39,571 bases of DNA from an uncultured Selenomonadales bacterium (GTDB lineage Bacteria; Bacillota; Negativicutes; Selenomonadales; Selenomonadaceae): contig CALFJC010000086.1 in the NCBI GenBank assembly GCA_937877655.1, forward strand, positions 1 to 39,571. Reading direction: 5' to 3'. The first letter of the stretch is position 1; every line of letters starts with the position of its first letter. Below, in pieces: positions 31,825-37,536 of this stretch. The notes under the pieces were generated by a model. The model did not search any database, was not told where the DNA came from, and saw only the letters and a program-made list of their open reading frames with translations. Both the position numbers and the translations under genes were made by a program.

Positions 31825-32871
31825 TTATTTTTTTCTCTCCTTCTTCTTTTGCACTATCCATTTGTCCAACCAATCCCCCTTTTTTTCGGACGTGACGGAA
31901 AATTTTTGTCCGTCGCTGTTTATCGTGATTGTGCCGTTCCAACGCGTGCAGAAAATATTTTTCTTGTCAATGCCCTGCGCCAAATAAATTTCAAGCGGCT
32001 CAAGGTGCGGATGCCCGTAAGTGTTTCGACGCTCCTCATCGGGACCTGCGCTGATTAAAACGACGCTCGGATTGACTGCCGCGACAAAATCTTTCGTTGA
32101 CGCCGTGTAACTGCCGTGATGCCCGCTCTTCAACACGTCGCATTTTAAAGCTTTAACCTTATTGTTTGCTAAAATTTCCGCCTCGACTTGTTTTTCCGCG
32201 TCGCCGGTGAACATCATGGAAAATTTTTTGTAAGTCAATTTGCCGACGACGGATTCATTATTCGGATCGGATTTTTGTCCGCCGTTGACGGCATCGACAA
32301 GTTGAGTTGTCGGGAAAAGCACGGTGAACTTCACACTGCCGCCGAAATCCAAAGTGTCTCCGACTTTCAAACTTTTGTGGACAATTCCTTTTGTCTCAAC
32401 CGCCTTCATGTAACTTTTGTAAAGCGGCGAAGTTGAGGCAATGCCGTTGTCGTAAACTTCGGCGACAGAAATTTTTTCCAGATAAGGATTTGCGGAAATT
32501 TCCTTTTTGCTCGCGTTGATTAAAACTTTCGCGCTGCCTATGTGGTCGGCGTGAGGATGACTCAAAATTAATTTGTCAATCTTCGTGACGGAAAGTTTTT
32601 CCAATTCGCGGACGAGGAGCTCGCGTTCATCGGTGTCCGAAGTATCGATTAAGACGGTTTGCTTTTTGGTTTGAATCAAAATCGCGTCGCCCTGCCCCAC
32701 GTCGAGCATGGAAATTTTCAAATCGCCGCTGACGTTCTGCGCGGGCGCGGCTTCGGCTTGAGATTCTTCTTTGACTTCAGGTTGTGGAGCGGGCGCGGAT
32801 TCTTTTTGTCCGCCGCAACCGCCCGAAATAAAAGTTGCCAACAGGAGTAACGTTAAAAAAATTTTCTTCAT
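31825..32871 (-). CDS. ComEC-like MBL-fold lipoprotein, paralogue 2
   Basis: 348 residues. Lipobox SGGC, then a short Pro/Glu/Ala-rich linker. The ComEC-type MBL domain has LDVGQGDAILIQTKKQTVLID, SHPHADHIGS, MMFTGDAEKQVE, KSGHHGSYTAS and ISAGPDEERRNTYGHPH. The last motif retains the terminal histidine seen in ComEC (YGHPH), which paralogue 1 replaces with MGAP, so the two may differ in activity. ATG 32871 has AAAGGA upstream and gives a normal signal peptide. The gap to paralogue 1 holds short CCCATTTCC-type repeats. Confidence 0.87.
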   Translation of the reverse strand: MKKIFLTLLLLATFISGGCGGQKESAPAPQPEVKEESQAEAAPAQNVSGDLKISMLDVGQGDAILIQTKKQTVLIDTSDTDERELLVRELEKLSVTKIDKLILSHPHADHIGSAKVLINASKKEISANPYLEKISVAEVYDNGIASTSPLYKSYMKAVETKGIVHKSLKVGDTLDFGGSVKFTVLFPTTQLVDAVNGGQKSDPNNESVVGKLTYKKFSMMFTGDAEKQVEAEILANNKVKALKCDVLKSGHHGSYTASTKDFVAAVNPSVVLISAGPDEERRNTYGHPHLEPLEIYLAQGIDKKNIFCTRWNGTITINSDGQKFSVTSEKKGDWLDKWIVQKKKERKK

Positions 32872-32875
32872 TGAA

Positions 32876-33067
32876 TCATCCTTTCTCATTCTTAAAAATT
32901 ATGTAAACCCGAATGCCCTTCATAATCGCCCATGCCCCGAATGACGCGATATAAATTTTGTCGAGCATCGAGAGATTGTCGTAATCGAAATGGTAAAACA
33001 AAAATATTGCCGCCAAAATAATCAGCCCGTCGAATTTATCGAACGCCTTTTTTAAAATCTCCAACAA
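32876..33067 (-). CDS. Small membrane protein, unknown
   Basis: 63 residues with two predicted helices (LIILAAIFLFYHF and IYIASFGAWAIMKGIRVYIIF) and charged ends. No family was recognised. It starts with TTG 33067 (or the following TTG) after AGGGAGG, behind a strong promoter at 33094-33122, and stops just before the MBL lipoprotein start. It is therefore the first gene of that operon. The promoter and SD make it a credible gene despite its size. Confidence 0.65.
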   Translation of the reverse strand: MLEILKKAFDKFDGLIILAAIFLFYHFDYDNLSMLDKIYIASFGAWAIMKGIRVYIIFKNEKG

Positions 33068-33093
33068 AATCGTTCGCCTCCCTTTTTGAAAAT

Positions 33094-33122
33094 ATTATAC
33101 ATGTTTCTTTCAGTTTTGACAA
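33094..33122 (-). promoter_or_regulatory. Promoter of the small membrane protein/MBL operon
   Basis: TTGTCA (33117-33122) and TATAAT (33094-33099) are 17 bases apart on the minus strand, 26 bases before the TTG start at 33067. Confidence 0.8.
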
Positions 33123-33132
33123 AGACTTCTGC

Positions 33133-33166
33133 AAAAAAAAATCACCCGAAATTTTTTTCGAGTGAT
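33133..33166 (-). terminator. Intrinsic terminator of the double-glycine peptide gene
   Basis: On the minus strand ATCACTCGAA and TTCGGGTGAT pair (33141-33166) around AAAAAA, then T8 follows. It lies 23 bases beyond the stop of the gene at 33189 and just before the next promoter. Confidence 0.85.
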
Positions 33167-33188
33167 AAATTTTTTAGGCGGAAAAATT

Positions 33189-33530
33189 TTATTTGCCGTC
33201 GATAATGTTCCAAGCCTGCTCGCGAGAGATTTGACTGCCTTGATAAGTGTAAATGTTATCTTCATACCATTTCCCTTTGTATTCCATTGTGATTCCGTGC
33301 GAGGCGAAGAAGCCCGCCATTTTGTCAACGTACTGATGACGCAAATTGTCGTCTCCAATCATCTTGATAAGGTCGCTGTCGGGATTAGTGTAGTCCAGAT
33401 TTTCAAAGCCCGCAATGCCGCGCTTTTTTGCGTCGAGCATATCGGCTGTGAATTGTATCCACGAGCCGCCCGCCACGCCGTCAAGTTCTTCGTCGCTGAG
33501 AATTTCGCCTTTGAATTTTTCTTCTGCCAT
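33189..33530 (-). CDS. Nif11-type double-glycine leader peptide precursor (orphan RiPP/bacteriocin-like)
   Basis: 113 residues from ATG 33530. The N-terminus ILSDEELDGVAGG is the classic Nif11/bacteriocin leader ending in a Gly-Gly cleavage site. The part after it is about 90 residues, without cysteine and rich in Asp, Tyr and Trp (SWIQFTADMLDAKK...). Longer starts are unlikely: the upstream ATGs sit next to TATAAT of the promoter (33561-33566), while GGAGG lies nine bases before ATG 33530. Leaders of this kind are cut by C39-type ABC exporters. Neither an exporter nor modifying enzymes lie nearby, so export and fate are unknown. It stands alone between its own promoter and terminator. Confidence 0.72.
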   Translation of the reverse strand: MAEEKFKGEILSDEELDGVAGGSWIQFTADMLDAKKRGIAGFENLDYTNPDSDLIKMIGDDNLRHQYVDKMAGFFASHGITMEYKGKWYEDNIYTYQGSQISREQAWNIIDGK

Positions 33531-33560
33531 ATTATCAGCCTCCAAATTTTTTTCTGCCAT

Positions 33561-33591
33561 ATTATACGCCAAAAAAATAATTTTGTTACAA
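33561..33591 (-). promoter_or_regulatory. Promoter of the double-glycine peptide gene
   Basis: TATAAT (33561-33566) with TTGTAA (33586-33591) 19 bases upstream, or TGTAAC with 18, on the minus strand. Its position sets the transcript start inside the longer open frame and so decides for ATG 33530. A plus-strand -10, TGCTAAAAT (33607-33615), for the divergent mqnE lies beside it. Confidence 0.6.
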
Positions 33592-33647
33592 AAAATTTTC
33601 GCGCTGTGCTAAAATATTTTTCGACCAAAAGAACGGAGGGAAAAATT

Positions 33648-34742
33648 TTGTTTGTCAGAGGAGAGCTTGAGAAGATTGAGAAAAAAATTCTGAGCGGCGA
33701 GCGTTTAAGTCGCGAAGACGGCGAAAAATTATTTTCTTGCAACGAATTGAGTTGGCTCGGCGCGTTGGCGGATTATGTTCGGAAAAAAATTTGCGGCGAC
33801 ATTGTTTTTTACAACGTCAACTGTCACGTGAACTTGACGAATATTTGTCGGGCGCGCTGTAAGTTTTGCGCCTTCGGAAGAAATTTTGAAGACAAAGGCT
33901 CTTACGCCATGACGATTGACGACGCGATTAAACTTGTGGCGGAGGCGAGCCGCGACCCGAATTTGGCGGGCTTGCACATTGTCAGCGGTTTGCATCCCAC
34001 TTGGACTTTTGAAAATTATTTGGCGTTCGTCGAAGTTCTTAAAGAAAAATTTCCCAAGCTTTATATCAAAGGATTTACGGGCGTAGAGATTCAGCACTTC
34101 AGCAAAATTTCGGGCTTGAGTGTCAAAGAAATTTTGTGCAGATTAAAAGCGGCGGGGCTTGAGGCGATAGCGGGCGGCGGCGCGGAAATTTTAACCGACC
34201 GCGTGAGAAATTTACTCTGCCCGAAAAAATGTTCAGCCGACGAATGGTTAAACGTCGCTCGCACGGCGCACAAGCTCGGAATAAAAACGAATGCCTCAAT
34301 GCTTTACGGGCACATTGAAACTTTTGCGGAGCGCGTCGAACATTTAATCCGCCTTCGCGACTTGCAGGACGAAACGGGCGGCTTTCAAACTTTTATTTGT
34401 TTTCCGTTCCTGCCGAAAAATACCGCGCTTGAAAAAGAGATTAAACAAACTTCGATGTGGGACGATTTGCGGACGATGGCAATTTCCCGTCTTATGCTTG
34501 ACAACCTCCGAAATATCAAAGCGTATTGGGTAATGTTGACGGTGCCGGTCGCGCAGGTTGCGTTGAGTTTCGGGGCAAACGACATTGACGGGACGATTCA
34601 CCACGAAAATATTTTGCACGACGCGGGCGCAACTTCTCCGCGAGCACTTGCCGAAGATGAGATCATAAAAATTATTCGCGAGGCGGGACGAATTCCCGCC
34701 GCCTGCGATTGCAATTTCAACATAACGAGGATTATCAAATGA
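33648..34742 (+). CDS. mqnE: MqnE-family radical SAM enzyme, copy 1 (aminofutalosine synthase-like)
   Basis: 364 residues from TTG 33648, which has GGAGGG eight bases upstream; the long open frame before it overlaps the divergent gene and is not coding. The radical SAM motif CRARCKFC (Cys-x3-Cys-x2-Cys) lies in NVNCHVNLTNICRARCKFCAF. MqnE-type features are AGGGAEIL, CPKKCSADEWL, NASMLYGHIETFAERVEHL and LRDLQDETGGF. MqnE joins an enolpyruvyl benzoate and SAM to make aminofutalosine in menaquinone synthesis. It overlaps a paralogue by four bases. Which of the two makes aminofutalosine is not clear. Confidence 0.82.
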   Translation: MFVRGELEKIEKKILSGERLSREDGEKLFSCNELSWLGALADYVRKKICGDIVFYNVNCHVNLTNICRARCKFCAFGRNFEDKGSYAMTIDDAIKLVAEASRDPNLAGLHIVSGLHPTWTFENYLAFVEVLKEKFPKLYIKGFTGVEIQHFSKISGLSVKEILCRLKAAGLEAIAGGGAEILTDRVRNLLCPKKCSADEWLNVARTAHKLGIKTNASMLYGHIETFAERVEHLIRLRDLQDETGGFQTFICFPFLPKNTALEKEIKQTSMWDDLRTMAISRLMLDNLRNIKAYWVMLTVPVAQVALSFGANDIDGTIHHENILHDAGATSPRALAEDEIIKIIREAGRIPAACDCNFNITRIIK

Positions 34743-35818
34743 AAATTTTAGACAGAGCCAAAGAAAAAATTTCTTCGGGAGCGCGATTGAACTTCGAGGA
34801 AATTCTTGCGCTTTACGAAGAAAATGATCTTTTGTATCTTGCGGAATCTGCGCGGAAAATTAAGGAGTCGAAGAGCGGCAAGAAAATTTTTTACACAATC
34901 AATCGCCACATAAATTTAACAAACATTTGCAAGGCGAATTGTCCGCTGTGTGCTTTTCAATGTCGGAGCGGCGACAATCGCGCCTTCACTTTGGAGCTTG
35001 CGGACATTGAAAAAAACTTATCCCTTATCCCATTTCCCATTTCCCTTAAAGAAATTCATATTGTCAGCTCGCTCCACCCCGAAAAAAATTTTTCCTATTA
35101 TGTTGACGCCGTTAAACTCGTGAAAAAAATTTTGCCGAATGTCGGGATAAACGCCTTTACTCCGGTTGAAATTGTGAACTTCGCCGAAATTTCGGGGAAA
35201 AGTTTTTCGGAAGTTTTAAGCGAATTGATTCTGGCGGGCGTAACGAGTTTGGCGGGCGGCGGCGCAGAAATTTTATCGGAGCGCGTCCGCGAAATTATTT
35301 GTCCGAAAAAATGTTCAGCCGCCGAATGGCTCGAAGTCATGAAGACGGCGCACAAACTCGGCTTGAAAACAAATGCCTCGATGATGTACGGGCACATTGA
35401 AACGATTGAAGAGCGCGTCGAACATTTGATAAAACTGCGCGACTTACAGGACGAAACGGGCGGATTTATGGCGATGATGCTTTTTCCTTTTCACCCCGAA
35501 AATACGGAGCTCGGAAAAAAATTTAATCTCAAGCGCGTCGGAGCTTGGGAAGATTTAAAAATGCTCGCGCTGTCGCGGTTGGTTTTGGATAATTTTAATC
35601 ACTTCAAAGCGTTTTGGGTAATGTTGACGTTGCCGATAGCGCAGCTGGCTTTAAATTTCGGCGCGGACGATTTGGACGGGACAATCGGCGAAGAAAAAAT
35701 AATTCACGCGGCGGGCGCAAAATCTTCGACGGGCATAACTCGGCAAAAGTTGGAGAAAATTATTTCGGAGTGCGGTTATCAGCCCGTCGAGCGCGACAGC
35801 TTTTACAATGAGTTATAA
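34739..35818 (+). CDS. MqnE/MqnC-family radical SAM enzyme, copy 2
   Basis: 359 residues from ATG 34739 (GAGG ahead), overlapping the copy 1 stop. The radical SAM motif is CKANCPLC. Shared blocks with copy 1 include AGGGAEIL, CPKKCSAAEWL, NASMMYGHIET, LRDLQDETGGF and the HAAGA segment. Its C-terminus (GYQPVERDSFYNEL) looks more like standard MqnE than copy 1 does. It may be MqnE with copy 1 diverged, or one of them may act at the cyclisation (MqnC) step. Bases 35019-35046 carry a CCCATTTCCC-type repeat encoding LSLIPFPISL before the HIVSSLHP block. It overlaps the convergent peptidase gene by six bases. Confidence 0.78.
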   Translation: MKILDRAKEKISSGARLNFEEILALYEENDLLYLAESARKIKESKSGKKIFYTINRHINLTNICKANCPLCAFQCRSGDNRAFTLELADIEKNLSLIPFPISLKEIHIVSSLHPEKNFSYYVDAVKLVKKILPNVGINAFTPVEIVNFAEISGKSFSEVLSELILAGVTSLAGGGAEILSERVREIICPKKCSAAEWLEVMKTAHKLGLKTNASMMYGHIETIEERVEHLIKLRDLQDETGGFMAMMLFPFHPENTELGKKFNLKRVGAWEDLKMLALSRLVLDNFNHFKAFWVMLTLPIAQLALNFGADDLDGTIGEEKIIHAAGAKSSTGITRQKLEKIISECGYQPVERDSFYNEL

Positions 35819-36520
35819 AAATTCGTAGCGCGGAAAATTTTTCTGCGCGGCGTCGTCAAGAATTTCAATCACTCGTTCAATCGTATGTTCAAGTTCTTTG
35901 CAGTTAATGTATTCGTGGAGATTGTGGGCGTTGTAATAGCCGCTTGAAAGATTGACGGCGGCAACGCCGAGTTCCGGCGCGATATGAACAATGTCAGTTG
36001 AAGTGCCCGTTTTAAATTGAAAACCGAAACTTAAAATCCAATCTGTAAATTCGGGATTGTCGCAGTTGTAAAAGACGGCGTGATCTGCGTCGCGTCTGTC
36101 AATCTCAATCAAAAATTTCAAATCGTCAATTTCGGCGGGCAGTTGCCCCGATTCGTGAACGCGACAAAATTCTTGTGCACCCAAACATCCCTTCTCTTCG
36201 TTGCAAGTGAAAAGGAGATAAGGTTTTTTTTCGACCGTCTCATAAATTTTGCACAGCGAATAAACGCCGCAACGATCATCTCCGCCTATACCTTGCGGCG
36301 ACATCAAAATATTTTTGTCGACAGATTGGCAGATAATTTCAACGGGGTCTTCGTGAACGGTATCGAGATGGGCGACGAGCATAACGGGAATTTCGCCGGG
36401 CACGAGAATATAATTTCCGTCATTGGCAAGGGCTTTGTCTCCGAAAATTTTTAGGATTCTTTTGAACAGAGTTTCTTGCTTGCCTTTCAAAAAATATTCG
36501 AGATTCTTCATGAGCTTCAC
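35813..36520 (-). CDS. M20/M28-type zinc metallopeptidase, short form
   Basis: 235 residues. The metal-site order is that of the family: HLDTVH (His, Asp), GIGGDDRCG (bridging Asp), CNEEKGCLGA (catalytic Glu-Glu), EIDRRDAD (Asp) and YYNAHNLHEYI (His). It lacks the dimerisation domain of larger M20 enzymes. It probably removes amino acids from small peptides in the cytoplasm; substrate unknown. The frame opens at GTG 36520, but ATG 36511 is an alternative start. Confidence 0.8.
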   Translation of the reverse strand: MKLMKNLEYFLKGKQETLFKRILKIFGDKALANDGNYILVPGEIPVMLVAHLDTVHEDPVEIICQSVDKNILMSPQGIGGDDRCGVYSLCKIYETVEKKPYLLFTCNEEKGCLGAQEFCRVHESGQLPAEIDDLKFLIEIDRRDADHAVFYNCDNPEFTDWILSFGFQFKTGTSTDIVHIAPELGVAAVNLSSGYYNAHNLHEYINCKELEHTIERVIEILDDAAQKNFPRYEFL

Positions 36521-36589
36521 TGCCTTTCAAAGTTTTGTAAAAAATTTTTCCATAAAACGAAACAAAATCCTTTCGACGGCGCGGAAAAT

Positions 36590-36618
36590 TTGACAAGGCA
36601 ATTTCTGTTTGCTATAAC
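36590..36618 (+). promoter_or_regulatory. Promoter of glyQS
   Basis: TTGACA (36590-36595) and TATAAC (36613-36618) are exactly 17 bases apart on the plus strand, followed by a short leader with AAGGAGGT before the TTG start at 36652. No T-box leader is visible, as the leader is only about 30 bases. Confidence 0.85.
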
Positions 36619-36651
36619 AGGTTTTGATTTTTAGTAAGGAGGTTTAATCAT

Positions 36652-37536
36652 TTGAAGTATCAGGAATTGGTATTTGCATTGCAGAAATTTTGGGCGGACA
36701 AAGGTTGCATATTGGCGGAGCCCTATGATGTGGAAAAAGGCGCGGGGACAATGAACCCGTTTACATTTTTGCGTGTGCTCGGACCGGAGCCGTGGAACGT
36801 GGCTTATACGGAGCCTTCGCGCAGACCGGCAGACGGTCGTTACGGCGACAATCCCAATCGTCTTTATCAGCATCATCAACTGCAACTGATTATGAAACCT
36901 TCGCCCGACAATATCCAAGAACTTTATCTGGAAAGTTTGGCGGCAATCGGTATTGAGGCGGCGAAACATGATATTCGTTTTGTTGAGGATAATTGGGAGT
37001 CGCCGACTTTGGGCGCGTGGGGGCTCGGCTGGGAAGTTTGGCTTGACGGCATGGAGATAACGCAGTTCACATATTTTCAGCAAGTCGGCAGTCAAGACGT
37101 TAAGCCCGTTGCCGTTGAAATAACTTACGGCTTGGAGCGGCTGGCAATGTATATTCAGGGCGTCGAAAATGTTTACGACGTTGAATGGGCACCCGGCGTG
37201 ACTTACGGCGATATTTTTCATCAAAACGAGTTTGAACAGACGAGTTACGCCTTCGATTTGAGCGATGAAAATTTATTGTTTGATCTGTTCGAGAAATACG
37301 AGGCGGAGGCAGTCAGAATTATCAAACTCGGCTACGTTCATCCCGCTTACGATTATGTTTTGAAATGTTCCCACACATTTAATTTGCTTGACGCAAGAGG
37401 AGCAATCAGCGTGAGTGAACGGACGGCATTTATCGGGCGCGTGAGGAAATTGGCGCGCATGTGCGCGGAAGTTTATCTCAAGCAGCGCGAGGAGCTCGGC
37501 TATCCTTTGCTGAAAAAATCGGAGGCGAATGCGTGA
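36652..37536 (+). CDS. glyQ: Glycyl-tRNA synthetase alpha subunit
   Basis: 294 residues of class II synthetase. Typical blocks are LQKFWADKGCILAEPYDVEKG, MNPFTFLRVLGPEPWNVAY, PSRRPADGRYGDNPNRLYQ and ETYGLERLAMY-like EITYGLERLAMYIQGV. It pairs with the beta subunit in an alpha2beta2 enzyme. TTG start eight bases after AAGGAGG. The stop overlaps the ATG of glyS by one base. Confidence 0.97.
   Translation: MKYQELVFALQKFWADKGCILAEPYDVEKGAGTMNPFTFLRVLGPEPWNVAYTEPSRRPADGRYGDNPNRLYQHHQLQLIMKPSPDNIQELYLESLAAIGIEAAKHDIRFVEDNWESPTLGAWGLGWEVWLDGMEITQFTYFQQVGSQDVKPVAVEITYGLERLAMYIQGVENVYDVEWAPGVTYGDIFHQNEFEQTSYAFDLSDENLLFDLFEKYEAEAVRIIKLGYVHPAYDYVLKCSHTFNLLDARGAISVSERTAFIGRVRKLARMCAEVYLKQREELGYPLLKKSEANA

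Noticed and set aside
33162..33647. 162-codon upstream extension of the mqnE copy 1 frame
   Set aside because: It runs antisense through the double-glycine peptide gene and its promoter. GGAGGG plus TTG at 33648 gives the normal MqnE start.
36596..36651. T-box leader searched for before glyQ
   Set aside because: Only about 30 bases separate the promoter from the start, too short for a T-box.
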